Below are positions 1 to 7,118 of a stretch of DNA of 14,485 nt, one piece after another. The first letter of the stretch is position 1. The number at the start of each line of letters is the position of its first letter. Both the position numbers and the translations under genes were made by a program. The notes beneath the pieces were generated by a model, which was not told the DNA's origin, made no database searches, and saw nothing but the letters and a program-made list of their open reading frames with translations. The stretch comes from CAZIRO01 sp964541595 (GTDB taxonomy: Bacteria > Acidobacteriota > HRBIN11): contig CAZIRO010000059.1 in assembly GCA_964541595.1 (NCBI GenBank), forward strand, positions 1 to 14,485, in the 5' to 3' direction.

Positions 1-213
1 GCCATGGGACATGCGCACCACCGGATCCACCGGTGTGCCGGTGGCCACCGGTGTCAGGTGTCGGGTCTCAGGTCCCAGGTGTCAGGTCCCGGGTGTCCGG
101 TGTCGGGTATCCCCGGACGGGAGACGGAAGACAGGGAACGGGGCATCGCATGGGCTGGGGATCGCGCATGACCGCATGGGGACCCACGGTGTCCCATGGC
201 CTGTCCCGATTGC
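1..213 (+). repeat. Composite intergenic repeat, copy 1 (left end cut by window)
   Basis: The element contains nine tandem heptamers at 50-112 (GGTGTCA, GGTGTCG, GGTCTCA, GGTCCCA, GGTGTCA, GGTCCCG, GGTGTCC, GGTGTCG, GGTATCC), consensus GGT[G/C][T/C]C[A/G/C]. The first 11 bases of the window (GCCATGGGACA) are the exact reverse complement of 190-200, so the window opens inside the left arm of a terminal inverted repeat. The right arm runs to about 213 and ends CCTGTCCCGATTGC. Between the left arm and the array are three CCACCGG copies (18-24, 27-33, 45-51) and one inverted copy (38-44), giving a 7-bp hairpin and a 14-bp palindrome at 38-51. No convincing gene lies in 1-391. The function is unknown; it is defined by comparison with the copies near 7.2, 10.1 and 14.4 kb. 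Confidence 0.8.
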
Positions 214-222
214 AGTACTGTG

Positions 223-271
223 CGCATGTTTCCCATACGGAAACAAAATGTTTCCGTATGGGAAACATGCG
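223..271. promoter_or_regulatory. Double dyad operator upstream of the histidine kinase
   Basis: Two inverted copies of a 17-bp dyad, GTTTCCCATACGGAAAC (228-244) and GTTTCCGTATGGGAAAC (250-266), are separated by AAAAT. Each copy is itself GTTTCC-N5-GGAAAC. With the flanking CGCAT/ATGCG the whole forms a perfect inverted repeat with 22-bp arms. The dyad centres are 22 bp apart, about two helical turns, as expected for two protein dimers on one face of the DNA. A weak -10-like TACAAT at 283-288 would put the second dyad over the -35 region. It is probably the operator of the downstream two-component operon; the bound protein is not known and could be the operon's own response regulator. The rest of the leader (272-391) shows nothing else clear. 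Confidence 0.7.
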
Positions 272-391
272 GTGCAATGTACTACAATACAGAGAGAGCC
301 GGTCGATATTGTGATACTGTACCGGCATCCGGGACGTACAACTTCCGACGGATCGGGGGCCCCGCTCCCCGACAGCCCTGCGGAGCCAGCA

Positions 392-2407
392 ATGGAATGG
401 TTGAGCCTGCTGGACGTTCAGAAACTCTCGATCGTGCATGTCTTTCAGGTGATCCTCGCGGGGATGTTATGGACGGCCCTATCCTGGGTCTGGTGGCATC
501 GCCGGTCGCGTGCAATTTTTGGTCTATGGAGCAGCATCGGACTGTTTGCATTGAGTTCGCTCGGGTTTGTGGTCGTTTATCTGCGGGCAATGTTACGGGA
601 TGTGCCACTGCCTTTACCCGGCGCCATTTTTGCCCTGTTGCAGGGCATGCGTGTGATCGCTTCGACGCTGTTTCTGACAGTGGTATGTGCATACCACCCG
701 GCCGGGTGGATTGTGGGCGCGGGCAGTATCATCCTGCTGGCAATGGTCATCGACGGCGCACTGTTTTCCACGGCACCGTTTGTGGCATTTGCGGGGATCC
801 TGCTCACCGGTTTCCTGTGGATCCAGCTCGGACGCGCGTCCCTTCCCGGATCCAGTGGTCGGGTTCGGCGACTGTTGCATATACTCGCCGGACTCTTCAC
901 CGTCGACTACGTGTGCAGTGCAGTGGCTTCGCTTCAGGCGTCAGCGGAATGGTTCCTGGTGGCCGCGCTGGTGTTCTGGGGTGTCCTGGGAGGTATCGCA
1001 CTGTACCTTGATCTTGTGACCGACGATTTTATGGTCAAGTTCTTCATCCGTCTGAATACGGTGTTTATCATCCTCGCCATGGGCCTCATGTTCATCATTG
1101 CGGAACTGCAGTGGCGGCAGTTTCTGCGGACCGTATATGAGCGCAACAGTTATTCGGGAGAACTGATTCGCGGGTACATCCTGACCGGACTGTATCAGGG
1201 ACGTTCGTTGCGCACCATCCTGGACGATCCGAAGGTCATCCGCCAGAGCGTGGCGGCGTTCGGCAAAGTGCCCGAACTGCGGATCATTCGTCTGGTCCTG
1301 GGACCGTACCGGATGGAATTTCACTGGCAGCCGGACCGCACGATCGAACGGCGGATCGTGCGACAGGCGTCATCGTCAGTACAGACCGACCGAAATGTAT
1401 CGGACGACGTCCCGGTGCACCTGACGCACAGGTGGGTATCGATCGCCTGGCCGATTCGGGGTCCCCGGGCGATCGGCCGACTGGAATTTCTCGAATTACC
1501 GCACCATTTCAATCGACGTGTGGGCAAGTACTTATTTATCATATTCAGCATGTTCACGACTTCTGTGGTACTGGCAGGGATATTTATCGGTGTCATTTTA
1601 TGGCACATGCAACGGCGGATTCGGCGGCAGCAGCGGGAGATTCTGGAGACACAGCAGCAACTCATTTATGCCACGCGTCTGGCATTTCTGGGGGAACTGG
1701 CGAGCGGGATCGCGCACGAGCTCAACACGCCGGCGGGTGTGATCGCCGCACGTTCGGAATACGTGCGTGCGCGACTGGAAGACTGTCTGCGCGCGCGTCG
1801 ACGGGTGGCCGCGGTCTGTCGGGAGTGTGCGCAGGATCTGGATACGATTCAGCGCCAGGCAATGCGTATCGGACGGTTTGTGCGGAACCTGCTGGAACTC
1901 GCACGTCCGCAACCAATGCAGTGTACCCGTCTGGATCTGGTGCGCGTGATTCACCAGTCCCTGGAACTCTTTCGGGCGCAGTTCCGGATGCATCAGATTC
2001 GGGTACACTATACGGGACCGAAGATATGCGTGATCGAAGGGGATCCGGCACGTCTGGAACAGGTATTGACCAATCTGATCAAGAACGCGATCGATGCCAT
2101 GCCGCACGGGGGTGAACTCCGGATCGCGGTGGACTGTACGGACGCACACGTTCGGGTGACAATTGCGGATACGGGGATCGGCATGTCACCGGAGACGCTG
2201 GCGCGCATCTGGGACCCATTTTTTTCCACCAAATCACGGGGTATCGGACTGGGTTTGAGCATTGTCCGCAATATCGTGCAGTCCCATGGGGGACGGATCG
2301 CCGTACACAGCGAGGTCGGCCGGGGCACCGTATTTGAGATCACGCTGGCCCGTCGTATGCGTCCGCCGCAGGCATCCCCGGCCTGGCGGGCGGCGGGCGG
2401 TGGATAA
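392..2407 (+). CDS. Multi-pass membrane sensor histidine kinase, NtrB-like
   Basis: This is a 671-residue sensor kinase that should phosphorylate the response regulator encoded just downstream. Eight hydrophobic segments (about residues 12-35, 42-64, 78-100, 104-122, 128-146, 161-180, 186-206 and 216-238) form an N-terminal membrane sensor. A largely soluble stretch of about 140 residues, probably extracytoplasmic, follows, then a ninth membrane helix (380-403) and a short charged linker. The kinase core is intact: H-box GIAHELNTPAG with phospho-acceptor His442, N-box NLIKNAIDAM with Asn565, and ATP-binding DTGIGM (Asp593), WDPFFSTK and GIGLGLSIV. The ORF is open upstream to position 11, but that part reads through heptamer repeats. 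The ATG at 392 is chosen because GGAG lies 6 nt upstream and the protein then begins at a membrane domain. The signal sensed is not evident; neighbours suggest redox state or an electron donor. Confidence 0.92.
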   Translation: MEWLSLLDVQKLSIVHVFQVILAGMLWTALSWVWWHRRSRAIFGLWSSIGLFALSSLGFVVVYLRAMLRDVPLPLPGAIFALLQGMRVIASTLFLTVVCAYHPAGWIVGAGSIILLAMVIDGALFSTAPFVAFAGILLTGFLWIQLGRASLPGSSGRVRRLLHILAGLFTVDYVCSAVASLQASAEWFLVAALVFWGVLGGIALYLDLVTDDFMVKFFIRLNTVFIILAMGLMFIIAELQWRQFLRTVYERNSYSGELIRGYILTGLYQGRSLRTILDDPKVIRQSVAAFGKVPELRIIRLVLGPYRMEFHWQPDRTIERRIVRQASSSVQTDRNVSDDVPVHLTHRWVSIAWPIRGPRAIGRLEFLELPHHFNRRVGKYLFIIFSMFTTSVVLAGIFIGVILWHMQRRIRRQQREILETQQQLIYATRLAFLGELASGIAHELNTPAGVIAARSEYVRARLEDCLRARRRVAAVCRECAQDLDTIQRQAMRIGRFVRNLLELARPQPMQCTRLDLVRVIHQSLELFRAQFRMHQIRVHYTGPKICVIEGDPARLEQVLTNLIKNAIDAMPHGGELRIAVDCTDAHVRVTIADTGIGMSPETLARIWDPFFSTKSRGIGLGLSIVRNIVQSHGGRIAVHSEVGRGTVFEITLARRMRPPQASPAWRAAGGG

Positions 2408-2447
2408 CCCCGACCGTCTGAAACGCCCGTAGAGGAGTGGGTAAACG

Positions 2448-3839
2448 ATGCGGTCGTTTCGTATTCTGGTTGTGGAAGACGACCCGGACATGCGGGAAAC
2501 ATGTGCGAAAGTCATTCGCCACATGGGGTATCCCGTGGACTGTGTACCGGATGCAGAAAGCGGTTTGCGTCTTCTTCGGGAACGGTCGTACGGTATTGCC
2601 ATTGTCGACATTCGTTTACCCGGAATGGACGGACTGTCCCTGCTCCGGGAGATCCGCAGTGCGCATCCCGACGTGGTTCCCATCGTGATCACCGCGTACG
2701 CGTCGGTGGACAGCGACCTGGAGGCGATGCAAAGCGGGGCGTTTGATTACATCCCGAAACCGTTTACCATGCGTCAGCTGGCGATGATCATCGAGCGTGC
2801 GTGCCAGTATCGGACGCTGTATGAGCAGTACCGTGCCCTGAACCGGCAACTTCAGGAGCGGTGGCAGATCGAGGGCGTGATCGGGCGGGCACCGCAGTTT
2901 CGTCAGGTGTTGCAGCGCGTGCATCAGGTAGCGCCGACGGACGTATCCGTACTCATTCGCGGTGAGAGCGGAACCGGGAAGGAACTCATCGCCCGGGCCA
3001 TCCATCGGCTCAGTGCGCGTGCGGACGGTCCGTTTGTAGCGGTGGACTGCGGGGCCATTCCCGAGACGCTTTTAGAGGCGGAGATGTTCGGCTACGAACG
3101 CGGCGCTTTCACGGGGGCGACGGTATCCCGCAAGGGACTCATCGAGCAGGCGCATGGGGGCACGTTATTTCTCGACGAGATCTCCAACCTGCCCCTTGCG
3201 ATGCAGGCAAAACTCCTGCGTGTACTGCAGGAACGTACGGTCCGTCGACTCGGCGGCGGTCAGGAGATCGCGGTGGACGTGCGGATCATTGCGGCCACCC
3301 ACGAGGACCTTGCTGTTCGTATGCAGCAGGGCACGTTTCGGGAAGATCTGTATTACCGTCTGAATGTCGTGGAGATCGTGCTGCCCCCGCTGCGGGACCG
3401 TCCGGAAGACATTCCCCTGCTGGCGGAACACTTCTTTCAACAGTTGCGGCCCCGTTTTTTAAAACCACTGGAGGGTATCTCACGCGCCACCCATCTCGTG
3501 TTACGCGCATACCGATGGCCCGGGAACGTACGCGAGTTGCGCAATGCCATTGAACACGCGATGGCCGTTTCCGATGGTCCCTGGATCACCCCGCTCGATC
3601 TGCCGGAACACATCCTGCGAGCGATTCGCGAGGTTTCCCCTTCGGGACGGCTCCTGCCGTATCTACAGGCACGGCGGATCGCCCTGCGGGATTTTGAACG
3701 TCAATACCTGGTGCAACTGCTGACCCAGACGCGGGGCAACGTCTCGCATGCGGCACGGATTGCCGGTCTGCGCCGTACGAGCATTTACAAAATGCTTCGC
3801 CGGCATGGGCTTGTCCCGGACCGGTTTCGCGAGGGTTGA
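2448..3839 (+). CDS. Sigma54-dependent response regulator, NtrC family
   Basis: This 463-residue protein is the probable partner of the upstream kinase and activates transcription by sigma54 RNA polymerase. The receiver domain (about 1-120) has the acidic pair DD at 11-12, phospho-acceptor Asp54, Thr82 and Lys104 of the KPF motif. The AAA+ domain (about 142-375) has Walker A GESGTGKE (172-179), an intact GAFTGA loop (219-224) that contacts sigma54, Walker B GGTLFLDE (237-244), and arginines in FREDLYYRL (298-305). A Fis-type helix-turn-helix ends the protein (GNVSHAARIAGLRRTSIYKML). The start has GAGGAG 10 nt upstream and follows the kinase by 40 nt. The intact GAFTGA loop means it should act on -24/-12 promoters; one lies at 6892-6907 ahead of the cytochrome genes. 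Confidence 0.95.
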   Translation: MRSFRILVVEDDPDMRETCAKVIRHMGYPVDCVPDAESGLRLLRERSYGIAIVDIRLPGMDGLSLLREIRSAHPDVVPIVITAYASVDSDLEAMQSGAFDYIPKPFTMRQLAMIIERACQYRTLYEQYRALNRQLQERWQIEGVIGRAPQFRQVLQRVHQVAPTDVSVLIRGESGTGKELIARAIHRLSARADGPFVAVDCGAIPETLLEAEMFGYERGAFTGATVSRKGLIEQAHGGTLFLDEISNLPLAMQAKLLRVLQERTVRRLGGGQEIAVDVRIIAATHEDLAVRMQQGTFREDLYYRLNVVEIVLPPLRDRPEDIPLLAEHFFQQLRPRFLKPLEGISRATHLVLRAYRWPGNVRELRNAIEHAMAVSDGPWITPLDLPEHILRAIREVSPSGRLLPYLQARRIALRDFERQYLVQLLTQTRGNVSHAARIAGLRRTSIYKMLRRHGLVPDRFREG

Positions 3840-3843
3840 ACCA

Positions 3844-4524
3844 ATGGCGTGCACGTGGTATCGATACGGGCTCGGGCTGATTCCGCTGTGGATATGGTGT
3901 GTCGGACCGGCGTGGACCGTGGCAGCAGAAGTCCGCGGGCGATGGCAGTGTGCGGGTGCGCGTCAGGCCGTGGGGGTACTGTTTCTGGAACCCGTACCCC
4001 CCAGGGAATTCCCGCCGCCCACCCAACCGGCGGTCATGGATCAGCGGAATATCTCATTCATTCCGCGGATCCTGCCGATTCAGGTCGGCACCCGTGTCGA
4101 TTTTCCCAACCACGATCACGTGCAACACAACGTGTTTTCCCCCTCGTTGACCCGCATGTTCAATCTGGGTACATACCCGCCCGGAGAGGTCCGTTCGGTC
4201 GTGTTTGAGAAGCCCGGTGTTGTGGATGTGTTCTGTGAAATTCACCCGGACATGCATGCGGTGATCCTGGTACTGCCCACGCCGTACTTTACCGTGACGG
4301 ACAAGAAGGGACGGTTTCGGATATCGGCCGTGCCTCCCGGACGGTACGTACTGAAATGGTGGTCGGAAACCTGCGGAGAGGGTGTCATTCAGGAACTGCG
4401 GATTGCACATGAAACGGATACCATCACCGTGGAATGGACCGCACCCGTCCCGCAGACGTCCGGGGGAGCATCGCGTGCGCCGATGCGGGAGCGTCAGGCA
4501 CCGGCAGTGGGAAACGGTGCCTGA
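3844..4524 (+). CDS. Secreted cupredoxin-like protein with C-terminal carboxypeptidase-regulatory-like domain
   Basis: This 226-residue exported protein has a signal peptide at about 1-28 (hydrophobic GLIPLWIWCVGPAW, cleavage near VAA-E). A cupredoxin-like fold follows, with likely type-1 copper ligands His95 (VQHNVF), Cys131, His134 and Met137 (FCEIHPDMH); this Cys-x2-His-x2-Met spacing is shorter than in plastocyanin. Residues about 147-200 (FTVTDKKGRF, AVPPGRYVLKWW) look like the small beta-sandwich of the carboxypeptidase-regulatory type. It is probably a periplasmic electron carrier or copper-binding protein. The start is 4 nt after the regulator's stop, with GAGGG 8 nt upstream, so it is likely translationally coupled; the longer ORF from 3748 would overlap the regulator. 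The 3' end, including the stop codon, lies inside a perfect hairpin. Copper binding is inferred from ligand pattern alone. Confidence 0.8.
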   Translation: MACTWYRYGLGLIPLWIWCVGPAWTVAAEVRGRWQCAGARQAVGVLFLEPVPPREFPPPTQPAVMDQRNISFIPRILPIQVGTRVDFPNHDHVQHNVFSPSLTRMFNLGTYPPGEVRSVVFEKPGVVDVFCEIHPDMHAVILVLPTPYFTVTDKKGRFRISAVPPGRYVLKWWSETCGEGVIQELRIAHETDTITVEWTAPVPQTSGGASRAPMRERQAPAVGNGA

Positions 4525-4527
4525 CGC
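4491..4527. terminator. Perfect 13-bp hairpin between convergent operons
   Basis: The arms GCGTCAGGCACCG (4491-4503) and CGGTGCCTGACGC (4515-4527) are exact reverse complements around an 11-nt loop. GGGA (4487-4490) can pair with TCCC (4530-4533) across a 2-nt bulge. The structure covers the cupredoxin stop codon and ends 9 nt before the last base of the convergent dihaem cytochrome gene. There is no T-tract on either side, so it is not a classical intrinsic terminator. It may be a two-way terminator of another kind or an mRNA 3'-end stabiliser. Confidence 0.6.
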
Positions 4528-4536
4528 CATCCCGGG

Positions 4537-5382
4537 TTACGGTTGTTGGGGTGTTGCATTGCGCGCAGCGGGAACGGTCTGAAGGTCTTTCAGGGTTGTG
4601 CCATCGTACGTCGCGTATCCGTTGATCAGCCCCCAGATGTAGTTCGTGAGATGCCAGCGGTCTTCATCTGAAAGCACGCTCCTGTAGGAGGGCATCGGCG
4701 TTCCGTTCAAACCGGTCGTAAAGATGAGATAGATGTCCTCACGCGTACGTGCACGTTTGATCGTCTGCGGGTTCGTCAGGTCCGGCATATGCATGGGGTT
4801 GCCCCACTGGTCCCGTAGCGTTTTCGCGGCCGGACCGTCCCCCCTGCCGGCGACGCCGTGGCACTGCCAGCACTGCATGTTGAGATAGATCGCACGTCCG
4901 CGTGCGACGCTTTCCGGCGACCACGGTACCGGAGGAGAGAGTTCGACCACCTGGAGGGGGTATTCGTCCGGATCTGAGAACCGTGGAGAAAACGTCATGA
5001 TATAGCGAACCACCGCATAGATGTCGTCCGGGTGCAATTGACGAAATGCCGGCATCGCTGTCGCGTGAAACCCGAGCACGACGGAACGATAGATGTCCTC
5101 AACGGTCGGGAGTTGGCCACTTCGTGTGGTGCGGTATTTGTAAATTCCCGAGGTGAAGTCGCGTGGTTTCACCCGGATGGTTGCGCTGACCGGCCCACGC
5201 CCCTTTCCGTCTTTCCCATGACACGGGGCACAGACATAATTGTATACCCGCTTGCCGCGGGTCAGGACTTCTGGTGACGGCGCGTCGGGCATGGCGTACG
5301 GTCGATCTGCCCGGGAATGCGCGCCGGTAAGAATGCAATACCCCAGTGCAAGGATACCGAACAATCGACGCCCGATACGCAT
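4537..5382 (-). CDS. Periplasmic dihaem cytochrome c
   Basis: This 281-residue electron carrier has an N-terminal signal segment (about 1-25) and two class I cytochrome c domains in tandem. Haem site 1 is CAPCH (51-55), followed by GKDGKGRGP and likely axial Met110 in ATAMPAF. Haem site 2 is CWQCH (171-175), followed by GVAGRGDGP and likely axial Met230 in GTPMPSY. The ATG at 5382 is chosen over the longer ORF because GGAGGG lies 6 nt upstream and a signal peptide begins there; it starts 20 nt after the stop of the cytochrome-porin gene, so the two form an operon. It probably passes electrons between the outer-membrane cytochrome and inner-membrane respiratory enzymes. The direction of flow and partner are not shown by the sequence. 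Confidence 0.93.
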   Translation of the reverse strand: MRIGRRLFGILALGYCILTGAHSRADRPYAMPDAPSPEVLTRGKRVYNYVCAPCHGKDGKGRGPVSATIRVKPRDFTSGIYKYRTTRSGQLPTVEDIYRSVVLGFHATAMPAFRQLHPDDIYAVVRYIMTFSPRFSDPDEYPLQVVELSPPVPWSPESVARGRAIYLNMQCWQCHGVAGRGDGPAAKTLRDQWGNPMHMPDLTNPQTIKRARTREDIYLIFTTGLNGTPMPSYRSVLSDEDRWHLTNYIWGLINGYATYDGTTLKDLQTVPAARNATPQQP

Positions 5383-5402
5383 GATTTTCCCTCCCTGACG
5401 GG

Positions 5403-6839
5403 TTAGAAGATGAACATGAACATGACCATGAACATTGATGTGCGCCGGGTTTGCAAGGAAGACTCGCCCTGCCACATTTCGTCGGCTGCACCAGGCGCGG
5501 GAACTCCCATCGGGTGTGTCATGTGATCTTCTGGTGCTTCGGGGATCGCCGCGTGGTGTTTGCGCTGATAGTGGGCACGGTGGAACATGAAATCCATGAA
5601 TACGTTCGGCGTGAAATGGTATCGCAGCACGCCCACCCACTGGCGCCAGGACTCCGGGTCTGCGTTGAGCCACTCAAATCGACCATGCACGACCAGTTTC
5701 TCTGGTATCAAAAAGAGGTTGGTTCCAATGAGTCCCCCGTTCATCGTACGTTCTTGCAAACCGGATTCCAGAGGTTCGGCGTCGTCGTCCTTTCCGGTCA
5801 TCCATAGGAACTGAACGTTAACCTTTTTGGTCCATGGATCGTACAATTCCGCATCAACACCGAAACGGTGGAAGTCTTCGTAAAATGACATCTCTTCCAG
5901 TTCAAACTGGTTCCTGCCGTTGAAGTACAGGATCCCCAATCGAAACGGCGCACTGTTGACATAGACCGTCTGGTTCACGCGAATGAACACATCCGGACGT
6001 TTCTCTTTCCGCCAGTTGGTCAGTGCAATTTCATAACGCAGTCCGTCCAGGATCGTCGGAACAAATCCGAATATCGACACCCCCAGTTGAGAACGTCCGA
6101 GCATGGTGCCGGAGGGTATCGTGGACGTTGTCGCGGAGGTATCTGCATGTTCATCCCCCGCTTGAAGCGTCCGCATACCATGGCTGAATACGCCCGGTGC
6201 GCGTGGAGTGGCCATCTCCGCATGGTCATCCACCGCATGGTCGGCAGGTGCCTCCGATACAGGCGCCAGTATTCCGGAATAGGTATACACGAGCGGGACG
6301 ATGTCCTCAGTCAATGAGAGTCGCTGAGGAAATGGAACATCCGGATAGAAGCGACCGATACGGAAGTTCAATATGCTGTGGGGAAGGATGTTGTTCCAGA
6401 TAAAGTAGAGTGTATCAATAGACAACCCGTCCGGTTCGACATTGAGACGCGTGAAGTACGAGAAATGCGCACCTAACACGCCTCCGCTGAACAGGTTTCC
6501 ATGGGGTTCGGGAAATCCGTATGTCGACTGACGTGCGGTATCATCGGATGTGGATTCCGTCTGCGTTTCCATCCAGTTCCACATGGCATGCAACATGAAA
6601 GCGATCGGAACCTGATCGAGTTCCCAGACGGGCGTTGCATCGATCGTTCCCGGCAACTGGTACCCGTTCGATTGAAACCGCAACCCGAACTCGTTCAGCA
6701 TGGTGGGCGACGTATGGCAGGTCATACATGTGGTCTTATACTTCCGGGCGAATACGGGAATCGCATCGGCGTGCGAGACGCTGATGAGCACAAAGCCGAT
6801 GACCATACTGACCAAGAGTCCCAACGGTTTCCGCCGCAT
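5403..6839 (-). CDS. Outer-membrane monohaem cytochrome fused to a porin-like beta-barrel
   Basis: This 478-residue exported protein has a signal peptide at about 1-25 (ends near SHADA), then a single haem motif CMTCH (38-42) in the context PVFARKYKTTC and LNEFGLRFQSNGYQLPG. That short N-terminal haem region followed by a long beta-rich, loop-rich segment resembles the fused cytochrome-porin class (Cyc2 and Leptospirillum cytochrome 572 are known examples used in extracellular Fe(II) oxidation). The class assignment is from pattern and is not proof of iron oxidation. The C-terminus is Phe, as is usual for outer-membrane barrels. His/Asp/Glu-rich stretches (for example DHAVDDHAE) look like exposed loops. 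The start at 6839 has GGGAGG 7 nt upstream; the longer ATGs at 6857 and 6845 do not fit that site. A sigma54 promoter lies about 50 nt upstream. Confidence 0.8.
   Translation of the reverse strand: MRRKPLGLLVSMVIGFVLISVSHADAIPVFARKYKTTCMTCHTSPTMLNEFGLRFQSNGYQLPGTIDATPVWELDQVPIAFMLHAMWNWMETQTESTSDDTARQSTYGFPEPHGNLFSGGVLGAHFSYFTRLNVEPDGLSIDTLYFIWNNILPHSILNFRIGRFYPDVPFPQRLSLTEDIVPLVYTYSGILAPVSEAPADHAVDDHAEMATPRAPGVFSHGMRTLQAGDEHADTSATTSTIPSGTMLGRSQLGVSIFGFVPTILDGLRYEIALTNWRKEKRPDVFIRVNQTVYVNSAPFRLGILYFNGRNQFELEEMSFYEDFHRFGVDAELYDPWTKKVNVQFLWMTGKDDDAEPLESGLQERTMNGGLIGTNLFLIPEKLVVHGRFEWLNADPESWRQWVGVLRYHFTPNVFMDFMFHRAHYQRKHHAAIPEAPEDHMTHPMGVPAPGAADEMWQGESSLQTRRTSMFMVMFMFIF
5412..5435. repeat. In-frame hexanucleotide repeat at the 3' end of the outer-membrane cytochrome gene
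   Basis: There are four GAACAT-type units in a row (GAACAT, GAACAT, GACCAT, GAACAT). Read on the coding strand they encode the alternating Met-Phe/Val dipeptides of the C-terminal tail MFMVMFMFIF. Because the unit is 6 bp, gain or loss of copies keeps the frame. Confidence 0.75.
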
Positions 6840-6875
6840 TGCCATTCCTCCCGACATGCATGTGTTGAACGGTCA

Positions 6876-6998
6876 CGCATGCTGACACTGTAGCAAAGTC
6901 TGTGCCATCCGGTTCCGCAGCAGGGGGAAACGCGATCGCAAACGCGCAAATGGCCGGTTCGGACAGGCGATCCCGTAAGAACGTGTCGTCAGCATGCG
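6876..6998. repeat. 11-bp inverted repeat bracketing the sigma54 promoter
   Basis: CGCATGCTGAC (6876-6886) and GTCAGCATGCG (6988-6998) are exact inverted copies. One lies at the predicted transcription start and the other at about -107 to -117, where sigma54 activators commonly bind. The outer copy sits inside TGTC-N11-GACA (6984-7002). The remainder of the gene-free stretch 6840-7309 holds the + strand promoter and repeat copy 2; nothing else is recognised there. Confidence 0.35.
6892..6907 (-). promoter_or_regulatory. Sigma54 (-24/-12) promoter of the cytochrome operon
   Basis: Read on the - strand the sequence is TGGCACAGACTTTGCT, matching the consensus TGGCAC-N5-TTGCW with the required GG-N10-GC spacing. 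It predicts a transcription start near 6881, a leader of about 42 nt, and then the GGGAGG site and ATG of the outer-membrane cytochrome gene. The nearby regulator has the GAFTGA motif needed to use such a promoter. No exact copy of the GTTTCC-N5-GGAAAC dyad is seen upstream of it. Confidence 0.75.
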
Positions 6999-7051
6999 GA
7001 CAGTCACAGCCCTCACGGTGTCGTCCACAGGGAGACAGGGGACATGCGCGT

Positions 7052-7080
7052 TTGTTCCCGGGGGCGGATTGTGGCACAAT
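7052..7080 (+). promoter_or_regulatory. Sigma70-type extended -10 promoter for the + strand gene run
   Basis: TTGTTC (7052-7057), a 17-bp spacer, and CACAAT (7075-7080) preceded by TGG form an extended -10 promoter. The -35 matches consensus poorly (3 of 6). If used, the transcript would begin near 7087 and carry the whole of repeat copy 2 in its leader before the gene at 7310. Confidence 0.4.
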
Positions 7081-7118
7081 AGATTTTACCGGGAATGGAT
7101 ATCAAATGTCACGTTCCT

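Noticed and set aside
50..112. CRISPR array
   Set aside because: Units are 7 bp with no spacers, and no cas genes are present.
11..391. Upstream extension of the histidine kinase reading frame
   Set aside because: It translates heptamer repeats and the dyad operator into low-complexity Cys/Arg/Val-rich peptide; GGAG before the ATG at 392 and the membrane domain there fit a later start.
6911..6931. Extra copy of the GTTTCC-N5-GGAAAC dyad near the cytochrome promoter
   Set aside because: GGTTCC and GGAAAC are present but the spacer is 9 bp rather than 5 and one half is mismatched.
7072..7086. Second sigma54 promoter on the + strand (TGGCAC at 7072-7077)
   Set aside because: The -12 position reads TT instead of the essential GC, so only a -24-like half exists; the same bases serve better as an extended -10.
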